Assembly (NCBI GenBank): GCA_001643675.2
Contig: LSRY02000028.1
Span: 1-64,000 of the forward strand
Source: Monocercomonoides exilis
Taxonomy: Eukaryota; Preaxostyla; Oxymonadida; Polymastigidae
Direction: 5' to 3'
DNA length: 64,000 nt
Shown here: positions 22,380 through 34,629 of the stretch, in pieces
Layout: each line of letters starts with the position of its first letter
Position numbering within the stretch: position 1 is the stretch's first letter
Position numbers and translations under genes: made by a program
Notes under the pieces: generated by a model
Told to the model about the DNA's origin: nothing
Database searches by the model: none
Seen by the model: the letters and a program-made list of their open reading frames with translations, nothing else

Positions 22380-22767
22380 CCACCAATCATACACTCGCTG
22401 CACTCCACCACGCTGCTGCTCCCAGTGCACTTGATCTGTGAAAACGCTGTGCTCGCAATTTTGCACAGTGTTTCGAACTCTCATGGCACCAGCCTCCAAG
22501 AGCTGATTGTTATCAGCCTGAAAACCATCATCTCCACTTTCAAAAGTTACTCTAACATCCTCATTCAAGGTCGAAACTGAATTAAGCAAGACTGCAGAAG
22601 AATTCAAGCAAACTTATTCACATATCTGTCCAGCTTTCAAAGTGATTTTCGAAGAGGAAGAAATAGCGCAAAGAAGAATATTCAAAAAATTGTTGAATGG
22701 AATGTTCATCAAACAACTTAGGCAATGCTTAAAAGAAAAACAGATGATGAAAAAGATGTATTCATAA
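22380..22767 (+). pseudogene. C-terminal gene fragment, helical
   Basis: A plus-strand frame without a start codon reads ICENAVLAILHSVSNSHGTS and then LQELIVISLKTIISTFKSY. After a one-base shift at the GG near 22567 it continues as TAEEFKQTYSHICPAFKVIF and a Lys-rich end, stopping with TAA at about 22765-22767. Regular helical heptad-like spacing suggests an alpha-solenoid. I cannot assign a family. It is a decayed 3' end, or a last exon with an unseen junction. Confidence 0.4.
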
Positions 22768-23702
22768 TAGTTGTGAGCTTTTTTAGTGAAAAAAGTGAAA
22801 TTTTTCTTATTTCTTTTTAATTTTTTTTGATTCTAACTTTGCAATTTTTAAAAATAACTTTGATCAATCTATTTAAATAACTTCTTTGAAGTATTATTTA
22901 TTTCCAAGCAAATATCAACGACAAATTGTTGTATATTTGATAAATATCTTGAGTTTCTATTCTCTTTTTCAATGTTTATTATTGAATATCGATTGTTTTT
23001 AACGAAAGTTTTAAGATCTTCAATATTTATATATAAATTTCTTTCCAATAACATCATAAAACTTATTATAATATAAAAAATTATTGATTTCATATAGTTA
23101 TTATTGTTATCATGTTATATTAATGATTAAAAAAATGTTTTGTTGCGTTTATTGAATTATCGATGTTTTCCAATAAAATTTTTATATTTTTTTCAAAATT
23201 TGAAATAAAAACAATTGTAAACAATTTTAAACGAACAAATAAATTATATTAACAATATATGAATGCAGATTTTTGCATTATTTTACAAAAATTTTTTCTT
23301 ATCAACCCCACCCTTAATGAAAATTTTTTCTGATCAAACGTCGGAATTTTTTATGATATCAAAAAAAATCACCCATATCAATCATGTGATCTTAAAAATG
23401 AATATATCTTAGGGATTGAGTTAATGAAAATTCAGCTGAAGAACGAGAATATTTGTTCGTGTTAATATTAAGCTGTTTCATTAGGTCTATTTTGGTATTA
23501 AGGGTTTTTATAAAGATAATAATAACTCCAAAAATAACTATTAAAGGTTATGTGCAAATTTTAGTTTTTTTTGAACTTTTCTCCCTTCTATTTGTTTCAA
23601 ATTGAAGGGAGAAAAGGTTAACAAAAATTGAAGTTTATGGTCGTTCCGGATTCGTGACACGCAATACTTCAAAAATTATAATAAAAATACTTAGAAATTA
23701 TT
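22768..23702. other. AT-rich spacer with one strong hairpin
   Basis: No gene. A hairpin lies at about 23573-23619: aacttttctcccttc pairs with gaagggagaaaaggtt across a 16-nt loop. The motif ending cacccatat at 23374-23377 is the inverted match to 2281-2310. Confidence 0.5.
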
Positions 23703-25022
23703 AGTGCGGTTTTTTTAAAACCTGACATTTTTGTGCCTTGGAAAAAATAAAAAATTCAAATATCTCAACAAATAAACAATATTTATTTACAGAAATCTGC
23801 ATAGTTGTGTACTAACATTTATGAGATCTATTAACATACAAAATCCAAATAGCAGTGTTGAATAATTTTTGAAATAAATAATTTCTATTTTTGAAAATCT
23901 GACTTTTGATGAATATTTCTATTTTAATAATACGATTCAATTCATTTTTTGCACACACAACTTATTTTTTCTATGTCATAAACAATTCTTGTTATTTTTT
24001 ATTTTCTGCGATTTGCTCGTTTTGACTGAACGAAAAGCTATCATTTTTGAAAAATCATTGTCAATGGGACAACTTAAATAATGTTATTCATTAAATGCAG
24101 AAAAATCGAACTGAAACGAACTGTCGTATTAATTAATGTAAAAATGATATTATATCACTACTACGAAGTTATTTAGAATGAAAAACAATCCATTAAATAA
24201 GATCAACAAAATTCACATTTAAATGAAAATTTCCATTAAAGTCTTTTGAAAATGAAAACAAATAATTTTTATGAAATAAACGCTTCGTCATTTTAAATAA
24301 TGATTTTTTTAAAACATTCTATAACTATTCTTTTTGACAGTGCAAGTGGAGGTTTCAGTTCGTTTTTTCTGCATTTAATGAATAACATTATTTAAGTTGT
24401 CCCATTGACAATGATTTTTCAAAAATGATAGCTTTTCGTTCAGTCAAAACGAGCAAATCGCAGAAAATAAAAAATAACAAGAATTGTTTATGACATAGAA
24501 AAAATAAGTTGTGTGTGCAAAAAATGAATTGAATCGTATTATTAAAATAGAAATATTCATCAAAAGTCAGATTTTCAAAAATAGAAATTATTTATTTCAA
24601 AAATTATTCAACACTGCTATTTGGATTTTGTATGTTAATAGATCTCATAAATGTTAGTACACAACTATGCAGATTTCTGTAAATAAATTGGTGATTATTT
24701 TTGAAATCTTGTTTTTTCTTTCAAAATTTTCGGTTCGAATATTTCACTTGAACATCAAAAAATACACTAAAAAATGAAAGGACTCGCAAATGACATCATC
24801 ATCTTTATTCGAGCAAAAACATTTGTCCTTCATACACTTGTGATGAATTCAGCATTCGAATACAATATATTTGCGAAAGGCAAACAATCTATGAAAAATG
24901 AACACACCGAAAAAAGTTATGATTTCAAAAATAATCACCCAAATATTATATATTTGTTGAGATATTTCAATTTTTAATTTTTGTCCGGATAAAAAAAAAT
25001 CCGGTTAAAAAAAACCGCACTG
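23703..25022. mobile_element. Foldback element with about 400-bp arms
   Basis: Outer ends read agtgcggttttttt (23703) and, inverted, aaaaaaaccgcact (ending about 25020). Long inverted arms follow: about 23745-24124 matches about 24347-24970 read backwards, interrupted by the insert at 24690-24940. The central spacer (about 24125-24346) is unrelated AT-rich DNA. No coding capacity. No target duplication is obvious. The arms agree closely, so the palindrome is young or kept alike by conversion. Confidence 0.8.
24690..24940. mobile_element. 250-bp MITE nested in the foldback arm
   Basis: Begins ggtgattatttttgaaatc and ends with its inverse, gatttcaaaaataatcaccc, so TIRs are about 19 bp. The other foldback arm gives the empty site (aaataaatattg). 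Comparison shows insertion with aaat on both sides (aaat before 24689 and aaat from 24941). A diverged relative lies at 51333-51560. Confidence 0.8.
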
Positions 25023-25870
25023 TCTTTTGCAAAATTCGTCCAACAACTAAAAATAAACATTTGGAATTATCTTTCATTCATATGATCTTTTCGAGGAACA
25101 TATAAGTTTTTTGATTTTACAACATGATGATGTTCAATTTGATATGCTTTTTGAACTTTGATTTTTAACCGAAAAATTGGTTTTAAAATGTCAATCACCA
25201 AAACATAAACAATTTAGAATTGAAATAGAAAATTTGACGTATCGTTTTACAAATATTTTTTTCTCTCTAAATTATCGGCATGAAAAGTTGCGTTTTATAT
25301 ACAAAAATAAAATTGGAGACTGAAAAGTGAAAACCCAATTTACTGAAAATAAGGAACACAGTTGCATTCGAACATTGACTTTTGAAACAATTGAGACAAA
25401 TTCATTATCAGAATAAAAATCTTCTTGATGAAAACAAAATACAATTCAAGAAACAATTTACAGACCAAAGGAAAATTTTCATTAATATTCACCCTTCTTT
25501 CAACATGAATTATCTATGAAAAAAAAAATATCGTTCTTTTCTTCTCGTTAAAAAATTTTTTGAGAAATACATTATAAATACTGTACAATGAAATCACTCA
25601 TCATTATGAATAGTGTTCTTTTGAAATATATATTATATAATGTTCTGTTGCGAGAAAATGCTTTTTTCGAATTAATGAATATGATTTGCGCTTGATTCAT
25701 TTTCTATTTCAATCTTCTATTTAATCTTTATTCATTTATGTTCAAATCATATTTTATTTCCAACTGACTTTTTTTCCCTTCACTATCAAACTTCGTTTAT
25801 ATTCGAGAGAAATGAGTAAAGAATCAAAAAATTTGTTGTAACCATTATAATTACATAATTATTCAAAAAC
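25023..25870. other. AT-rich intergenic region
   Basis: No coding or repeat signal was recognised. It contains the presumed promoter of the gene starting at 25871. Confidence 0.4.
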
Positions 25871-28800
25871 ATGTTTTTGGATGCGAAACTACCAACAGCT
25901 GCCGGAAGAACTGGTAGAGCTGCTTCGTCGAAGAAAAAAGAAAAAAAAGGAAAAGCAGGAGCAGTAACAAAAGAAGCAAAGCCAAAACCCAAGTGGAATG
26001 TTTGTATCAATTTTGTAAAACAATTTCAAAAAATTTTCAAATGACATTTTCATTTTTTCATAATTAAGTCTGATCTTCACGATATGTCAGTTTACAAACT
26101 AAGTGAAAGAGAATTGGTTTGAATGATACTATTTAAGCATTGATTTTTTTCACTAAAATTTTGGATTAGAAACGCAGACAAGAAATGTATTCGCCGAAGC
26201 CTAGACCAGGACTATTGGAACATGTATTACAACGTTCATCAAGTTTAGAACGCATTAAAACATCCAGCACTTTTGATTCATCCAAAGAGTTTAAGGATGT
26301 CAAACATTCATCTCCTGAAGTTGAATCAAGACAACTACACAGTTCACCTGCGAAAAGCAAACAGGATGGACCACCTATGTCAATGCCACCTTTTGTCACT
26401 TCGCCAGCAACGACTAATGAACAAGCTACATTATCATCTGATGAAAAGGTGAAACGAAAAAGTCAACATTTATCACCTTCAAATTCTTTGGCACGTCGTG
26501 CAACATCTGCACCACGTGTAGCTTCAAAGCAACATTCTGCACCATCACAACAAAAGGTTCAAAAACAAAGTGATATTAAAAAAGAGAAACAAAGCGATAC
26601 TTCTAAAGGTCACGGATCAAGAATTTCTTCGAATCGAGTAGTCAAAAAAAGAAAGTCCTTATCACCATCATCTGAATCCAGTTCAAATTCTGTTTCTGAT
26701 TCGTCTGAAGATTCGTCATATTCTTATTCTCAGGAGGAAAATGAGAAAGACAAGATTCGCTCAGAAAAGAAAGCATACAGAGAAGCAAAAAGCTCACAAA
26801 TTCAACCAAAAAAAGAGAGAAAAGAAGAAGTCATTAAAAGCAATAGATCCGAAAGTCGTCAAGGGCATTCATCATTGCAAAGGAAACGAGATAAAGAAAC
26901 ATCAGAACAACCATCCATTGCAGAACAGTTTCCTCAAGCTTCAGCTGATGGATCGACTGAGCCTAAATACTCCGAAGAAAATAAATTGAGGAAGAAGAAG
27001 AAGAAGAAGAAGCTTGCAACAAATTCAACTCCTTCGTCTGATATGCCATCTCAGCTTCCTTTTGCTCAGATTCCATCTACTGCCACATCACAAACATCTC
27101 CATTTCCATCTTCTGCATTCTCAAATCCTCCATCTTTTGGCTATCCTTCACAACAGACAATTCGCATTCCCCCTTCTCCCTTTGCAGGGCAGCTTCCCCC
27201 TCGTCCGTCTCCTCCAGTTAGCTTGGGAGCTATGCCGGCGACATCCCCAGGAAGTTCTTCTACCACCTCCACTCCACTTCCAACTTCCACATTTCCGTTC
27301 TCTCTTTTGCCTCCTCCTTCTCAGCCTTCAGCAACTCTGACATCAACTCCTGCGAGCATCCCACCAATGTTTCCATCTCAATCTCCTCAAAGCCTAGGCC
27401 GCGGAGTGCATGTACCTCAGCAATTCCCAGCGGCTCCGCAACTGTCGTCAACTGTTGCTTCTTCTTCTTCTCTGACTTCTTCTGTCGCATCTACCACATC
27501 ATCGGCCACACTCTCCACAAACAACACGCTGCACCAGCTGGTGGAAGCCAACATCCATCTCATCCGGCGCATTACAGCGTTGGATGAAACACTAGCGAAG
27601 GAGAGGAAGGAAAGAGAGTCGCAAAACGAGCAGCTGACAAACACTTTGTCTTTGTTTGCACGCGAAATAAACGAAATGAAGAGAGAAAATGAGAGAGAGA
27701 GGAAGGAAAACGAGAGGTTGAGCAGAGAATTGGAAGTGATTCAGCGGAATGACCGTGCAAATGATAGACTTCTGAAAGATTTGAGCAGCGTTCTCAGAGA
27801 ATTGGGAGAGAAAATGAGAAGGAACGAAGAGAAGTCCGAAAAAGAAAACCAGAGAAAAGAGGAGGAAGAAGCGAAACGGAGGCAAAGCGAAGAGATGAGA
27901 GCAAAATTGGAAGAGGAGCAGATTGAAAAACGGAAGAAGCAAGTTGAAGAAGAGCGTGCATATTTTGAAGAGAAGTTGCATGAATTTGAGGATATGTTTG
28001 AGAAAGAAAAGGAGCGACTGAGAAAACAAGAGTTTGAAAACCAGAAAAAGGAAATGGCAAGAGAGAAAAAGACAGCGGAAGAGCGACTGAAGGAAATAAA
28101 CGAGCGAATGGAAATTGAGCGAAAGTGGGACGAAGAGAAAGAAACGTGGAGAAGGAACGAGGAAAAAAGAGAGAAGGACTACAAGATGCTGATGGACCGT
28201 TGGATGGAAATTGAACAGTTTCATTTGTCTTCCACACTTTCTGCGCAGACTGCAACGCCAGTTCAACGCGATCGTCCTTTTGCTTATGAAACTGCTTCGA
28301 CATCAGCCTCATCAGCGAAGAGAAGTTCGCTCAAAGCACGTCCAACTGAATATTCTGCTTTGCCATCATCGTCGTCTTCTGAGCAGAATCTTGTTTCTTC
28401 TCCTTTTGCTTCTTCGTTTGTCTCGCAATCACCCTCATCAACACCAGTCACCTACCAACCATCCGACTCACTTCAAAATCCTTCTTTCTTGTCATCTTCA
28501 CAACACATTGACCATTCACCTGCTATTCGCACTGGCTACCCACAAGAAACAACCAAGCAAGCGCAAAGTACGAGCGTTTCTTCGCCTCAGAGCCAGCCCA
28601 TTCCACCAATTTCGGTTGTGTCATCAGCTTCATTCACTCCTTCATCCATGGGCCTTGGCCAATATTCTCCATCGACCGATGCATCGTCTACGAGTCAAAA
28701 GCAAGCGTCAGCTAACCCGCTATATGCTTCTGCTCCCGTTGGACAAAATTCGTTTTATGGTGCATCTTCCACATCACCGACGAATCCTCAATTTTCCGCA

Positions 28801-31215
28801 GATCGAATTGCAGAGCTGATGAAAAGCTTGTCGATGCCTTCGACTTCGTCGCCTCAGCAAAATCAGTCAAATTCTCCTGCTTCTCTTGCAAATGATAGAT
28901 CAGACGATTCAGCAACACAGCCAAATCTTTCATCAACATTGTCGTCTTCCATCATTTCCAATAACAATCTCAAGCAAAATGATTCCCAACGTGGTGAAAG
29001 CGATTTCAATGAAGTGAAGATGGACAATCCATTGCTGTTCAGTAAAAGTCGATTGAATTCTTCACTTGGTAGAAGTCCAAATAAATACAGCGTTAGCGAT
29101 GAAAAAAGAAGAGAAGAAGAAAAAGAAGATGCTGATGAAAACAAAGACGAAGACAGAGATGAAGATAACAGTGACGAAGGCGAATCTGAAGATGAAGAGC
29201 TTTCAGAAGAAGCAAGTGAGGAGGAATCAGAGGAATCAGAGGAAGAGGAAGAGGAAGAAGATGACGATGACGATGAAGACGAAGAAGAGGAAGTGTCTGA
29301 AGAAGAAGACGAAGGAGAACGAATATCGCAACTGGAGACAGACAGAGACGGAGAAGCGGACGATGACACACACAACGAAACTGCAAATAACAAACAAAAT
29401 GAACCAAATGAAACAAGTGCTCAATCAATGGCTCCTCTTTCTTCAACCCAGACGGAGAAGGCGAAAGAAAAAGAAGACAATCGCTTTGCTGATGACTCTT
29501 TTTCTTCATTCACACCGTCTTTCCGCCTTCAACAGCGCTTCCAGCCAACTGAAGAGGAGTCACAGAATCAAACATCTTCAACGATGACTGCTCCGTCTGA
29601 ACAGAATTCTCTTCCACATTCCGTGGAAAGCGACCCAACACCAAGAAACGTGACTTTTCAATTCTCAGCGATTCCAACGATTGGAGCAAAGTCTTCAAAC
29701 AACACCGAAGATTCTCAAAAGTACTCTCCTCATTCTTCTATTGCTCCAAGCGAGAGCCATCGCTTAACATCATCGTCTCCATCTTCTGCATCAACATCTT
29801 CTCCATCATCAGTTTCAGCTTATCGCACACAATCGCCGAAGTCTGAGATGAAAGTTGAACCATCATCAGGAATGAAACCAGATTCACAAGTAAATACTGA
29901 GACAGAAACTCCACCACATCCACTCGACAAGCCAGCATCACCACATTACGAAGAATATGCTGAACCAAAGTCCACTCAAGCATCTGCACCAGAAGGCTCA
30001 CAGCCAACACCATCGCACGCATTTCTGGCAACAGAAGAGTCTTCACTCACATTCTCACCAGAAGAAACGCCTCTTCCGCGACAGCCGCTGTTTTCTTCGC
30101 CTCTTTCGTCGACTCTCCAGTCAACATTTTCTGCCACTCAAACGCCATCGCCCTCAGCAAGCGACGCTTTGCCGCTTTCTTCATCTACCACATTTGTTCC
30201 TCCTGCTGCTGCATCGTCTGTTGCAACGCCTCCGCCTGCTGTATCCATCCGCAACCCGTTCTCTTGGCATGCGTCTCCGCCTTCCACAGTTCAGCCTCAG
30301 CTCTCAGAAAAGGATGATCTGCACAAATCATCTTTGCCCGAGACATCACCCACTTCTTCGGCTCTCACTTCAGATTCTATCTCTAAGGAGCCCCAAGTGG
30401 AAAAGGAAAGCACAAGTGCAAGAAGAGATTTTCAGCCAAAACGTAAGCAGCGTTTTGAAGATGAGACAAGTATGGACACAGAGAATCGAAGTGAATTGCC
30501 AGAAGACTCTGAACTGGAAAAACAAGCAGATGATAAAAAGTATAATGAAGAAAACAAAAATGACAAAGAATTTCAATCAGAACAAAGCATTTCTGTTGAT
30601 GCTGAGTCAGGGCATGATGATAATACTCATGCTTATCCTTATCAGCAAACAGCTTCTTTGCCTTCTGCATCGCGAATTTCGTCTATTCCATTCGCAACTT
30701 CTGTGCTACCAACAACTGGTTATTCATCTTTTGCCTCGGAACGTGTTGAAAGAAGCCAGCCTACAGACAATATGCCTGCAAGCAGTAACATAGGTTCATA
30801 TGAAACAAGCAGTTCACTTGAAGACGAAGAACAGAGGCAAAAAGATCTTGCGAGGAAAGAAGAAATTGAACGGTTGCTGCAACAATTGCGTGGAAGTGGA
30901 TGGATGAGTGATCAATCTGATGATAATGACGATGAGAAAGATGAGAAAGATGAAAGTGTAAGCAACAAAGAAAAAGGAATGGACAAACAGCAAAAGGCAG
31001 AGCAAGAAGAGGAAGACGATTACGATAGCGAAGAGGAAGATGATGACGAAGAATATGTGGGAGAAAGTGAAGAAGATGATGGAGAGGAAGAATCAGAATC
31101 GGAAGTTGGAGAAGGTGTCTCAGGTGAAGTTGAGGAAGCAGACGACGAAATGGACGACGAAGATAAATGGATAGATGATATTCCTGTGGATGGGAAAAGC
31201 TCATTTCAAGATTAA
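25871..31215 (+). CDS. Large coiled-coil Ser/Glu-rich protein, SPICE1-like N-terminus
   Basis: Exons 25871-25999, 26069-26116 and 26170-31215 (introns of 69 and 53 nt, donors GTTTGT and GTTTGA) give one 1740-residue frame. Residues 1-65 are a Lys-rich leader followed by KPKWNSDLHDMSVYKLSERE and LKRRQEMY. This resembles the conserved N-terminus of spindle and centriole-associated protein 1 (a Trp, then an acidic-Leu/Met-Ser motif, then RRxEM). Residues about 510-740 form a long charged coiled coil. The rest is low complexity: Ser/Pro tracts, and acidic Glu/Asp blocks near 1000-1060 and at the C-terminus. A centriole/basal-body role would suit a flagellate but rests on a short motif. Starting at ATG 26185 would drop the conserved leader, so the spliced start is preferred. 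Confidence 0.75.
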
Positions 31216-31479
31216 TACTTGGACATGCAATAAGAAAAATTACTTACTCTTTATCTACTTGTACTTTTTTATCTCAATTTTTTTGATATTCCGCGAAATT
31301 TTTTCATATCACGATTATTTTATTTTCGCACTACACATTATTGTTAAAAATATATATCATTAACTTTTGGTTTTTTATTCAAAAAAGAAGTTTGAAAACC
31401 ATGAAATATTCTTATGGTACATTTTTGATCTAACTTTTTTCGTTTTATTTATTTCTTCTTTTTTGGAAACTTATTTGAA

Positions 31480-33321
31480 ATGAAGCTTGTAAAATCTGGA
31501 GACTTTGTTATTGTTTATGAGGGTCCATCGAAAATGAATCTTATTCGAGTATCTGAAGGGAAATCTTTCAACAACAAATATGGTTTGTTTTTGCACGATA
31601 GTATCATTGGAAGTCCTTTTGGAAGCAAGGTTTGCATTGGACATAAATCAACAAATTTCTTGAAACAAAATATTCATTTGCTCTATCATGGTTAAACCCG
31701 TCCATTCAGCTGATGAATAAAGCAAAAAATGGATTTGTTTACATACTCAAACCAACTCCACCACTTATTGCTCAATGCCAACGCAGAAGAACCCAGGTTC
31801 TTTATCAAATGGATATTTCAATGGTAATTTTGAGATTGGATATAAAACCAGGAAGTGTTGTTGTTGAATCAGGTTTGCTCTAAATAATTTTAAACAGCAA
31901 ATTTACGTTATCACTGATGTTAAATTACAGGAACTGGAAGTGGAGTTTTGTCCACTGCTATAATTCAAGCCCTTGCACCAACTGGGCATTTGTACACATT
32001 TGAGTTTAACAAAGTGAGAGCAGACGCTGCGAAGGAAGAATTCGATGAGCGTGGCCTTGGAGAATTTGTAACAGTCACTCATAGAGATGTTGTAACATTT
32101 GGGCTTGGAAAGCCATTTTCTCCTTCGCAACAGTATCCACCATTGCAACCATCTCTCTCAACAACACCATCTGATGAAGTTTCACCTCCATGTTCTCCAT
32201 TTCCACCTATTAAAAAAGGCATTCTTCCTCCAACTTTCTCTCCTTTGCCTTCTCCAACAATAGAAATTCCTGCTTCAATGCTGCCATTTCTCGACACAAC
32301 ACGCACCAATTCTTTGGAATCATCAGTTTCATTTGGAACTGAGACATATTCATTGGTAAATGCATCTCAACAGTCTCAGGAGCCAGCCACTTCAATCACC
32401 CCACCACTTTTTCAATCAACACAAGAATCAAATGCTCCGAATAGTCCCATTTTGTCTCCACCTCCTCTTTCTTTTATATCTCCACATTCCCATCAGTCTA
32501 CAACTGTTCCTTTATGCATTACTTCTTCTGATGATTCCGCTTCCTCTGAGAAAAGCAATACACCACCTATGAATTCATCTTTATCTCCTCCTCCTCCTTC
32601 TTCTTCTTCCTCCACGTTCACTCTTCTCCCTCCTGCTTACCCATATGCTCATTCTGTATTTTTAGATCTACCAAATCCGTGGGAAGTGGTTTAGTTCTTT
32701 GTTATTTTATTGCAAATCAACGATTCTTTCTTTCTTTAATTGTCTTTTTTTAACATTTAGATCCCTTCTGCTCATTCTATTTTACTTTCTGGAGGTCTGA
32801 TATGTTGCTTCTCTCCGTGCGTTGAACAAGTGCACAGAAATTGTCTTCAACTAAAGAAAAGTGGATTTGAAGGTTTGAATATGAATTCTCTTTTTTGTTA
32901 GTTTTTATGAAATAATTTATACTCAACATTTTTATTTATTTATTTATTTATTTTTAAAATTAATAATTCAAATTCTTTTTCCGTTTTCTTAAACTCAGAC
33001 ATTGAAACAATTGAATGTCTTCTTCTTCCGTATGAAGTGCGCACGCGGCTCAAAGATTATGAATGCGGATGGTACAAACCACCTCCAGCTGCAAAAGAAG
33101 GCGCGGAGCAGCAAGACCAGTCAGCTGATGCAAAAGAAGACGAACTTCTGTCTCCAAAAAGGAAGCAAAAAGAAGATAGTTGTCAAACAAACTCCGCTTC
33201 TGCTTCTTCTTCTTCTTCTGCTTCTTCTACTTCTTCTAAAACATCTGCTTCTGCCATGCTTGCATTGTCAGGCCGCACTCACACTTCATTTCTCACTTTT
33301 GCCCGTAAAAAGATAGATTAA
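31480..33321 (+). CDS. TRM61: tRNA (adenine(58)-N1)-methyltransferase catalytic subunit
   Basis: Five exons, 31480-31629, 31710-31872, 31931-32688, 32761-32872 and 32999-33321 (introns 58-126 nt), encode 501 residues. The family pattern is clear: GDFVIVYEG, GKSFNNKYGLF, an SAM-binding ESGTGSGVLSTAI, then LAPTGHLYTFEFNK, the catalytic-site FLDLPNPWE, CFSPCVEQVHRNC and the C-terminal HTSFLTFARKK. TRM61 with TRM6 makes m1A58 in the T-loop of tRNAs in the nucleus. The protein is longer than usual because of a Ser/Pro-rich insertion (residues about 165-340) between the SAM-binding half and the DLPNPWE motif, and a Ser tract near the C-terminus. The insertion lies within exon 3 without a frame break, so it is probably translated. 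It is convergent with the next gene, 173 bp apart. Confidence 0.93.
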
Positions 33322-33494
33322 TCAATTGTATTCCTTTTGTAATAAATTTGAAGCAGTATAAATTCCTAAAGTTGAGTTTTGTTTTTGTTCCTTTTGTGCA
33401 ATATATCCCGAAAGTCATTGCGATGCTCCAAGAAATGCATTGTGTAGCAGATAAAGCATTCTTGAGTAAACTTTATGTAACTAACTTTTCCCAT

Positions 33495-34515
33495 TCACGA
33501 TCTTTTAGTCTCTTTTTCATTGCCTTCCTCTGATGGCTGCTTATCTTTTGATGTTTTAAAAGGAATTTTCAATTCTGTAAGTGAAGAGATAACCTTTGCA
33601 ATGAATTGGTCCTTTTCGTTGGCTGTCGGGAAGTGAATCATTGGTGGAAGGGTACGAAGAAATGTTGCGGGTGATGGCGGTGTTGGAGGAGCGTCATCAG
33701 AGGTGTATATAGAAGGTGCCGAAGAAAGAGATGTTGGCCCTTTTTTCTTTGGATTATACAGATAAAATCCATCAGCTAAAGCAGGTTGAGATCCATAACT
33801 TTCTTGATTCGCAATAGGACGCCCATAACTGCTTTGTAAAGAAGCATCTTTCCTCGCTTGAAGCATTGCCATTGATGGTTCTGGATTTTGAGTTGCCAAT
33901 TGCGAATGAGGCGGAGCCAACGAAGGTTGCAAAGATCCTGATTCGTCAAATGAAATCTGCCTAAACGGAAATGTAGCATTTTCCGATGGGGACAGCATTA
34001 TAAAGAGTTCTCGTGTTGTTGACATTGGCCATGTGCTTTCATAAAGAATTGCTTGTGGATTTTTTGTTGGTTGCATTTGTCTTATTTTTTCGATTGTGTC
34101 TTCATCAGGATTGTCAAGCCAATTTCCGATTGTGGATGGTCCCATCCATCCTATATCTCCTCGTTGTATAACCTTTTTAGAAAGAAAATATTCGAATAAT
34201 TTTTTACTGCCTTTTTGTTTAACAACAAAGAACATACAAGTGCAGTATCTTCGAGAATTGGCTCGTCTCCCATGACTGTAAAATCAACAAATGATCCAAG
34301 TGCAATCAAATTTGCTTGAAGTTTCATCAGATGCCTTTTATAAAATCAAAATATTTTGTTATATTGCGAAATCGCAGAAAAAACACTTCAAACGCATAAG
34401 CATGGTCAAATCTTGCTGCTTCTGTTGTTTCGCTGATGCAATTCAAAAGCAAATCGTTTTCTTGAAAAAGTTGCAAGATTTGCAAGGGAATAATATACTC
34501 ATCAGCTGTTGCCAT
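33495..34515 (-). CDS. SSXT/SS18-like protein
   Basis: Exons 34515-34394, 34334-34238 and 34172-33495 (introns GTTTGA..AAG 59 nt and GTATGT..AAG 65 nt) give 298 residues. The N-terminal about 60 residues match the SSXT pattern of SS18 and plant GIF co-activators: LQLFQENDLLLNCISE, then a Tyr, then LMKLQANLIALGSFVD, that is helix, ENxxLI, spacer, LxxNLxxL. In those families this helix pair binds transcription or chromatin-remodelling partners. The remainder is Ser/Pro/Gln-rich with no domain except a helical FPTANEKDQFIAKVISSL near the C-terminus. Assignment rests on the short N-terminal region. Shared neighbourhood: the stop of the next upstream gene is 115 bp before this start, on the same strand. 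Confidence 0.7.
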
Positions 34516-34629
34516 TTTAATTATAAAATAAATATTTAGTGAAAAGAAATTATTATGGAAATATTTCGGTTTTTTATTATCATAAAAAAGTCATAAAGAT
34601 GAATAATAAAATACTTATCAATGTTATTT

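Noticed and set aside
25871-26116. Ribosomal protein eS25 N-terminus
   Set aside because: The Lys-rich leader looks similar at first, but the next exon lacks the eS25 core and joins in frame to the long coiled-coil exon.
28863-29393. Ser-homopolymer minus-strand ORF within 26.2-31.2 kb
   Set aside because: Antisense of an acidic Glu/Asp tract; it has no start context or domain of its own.
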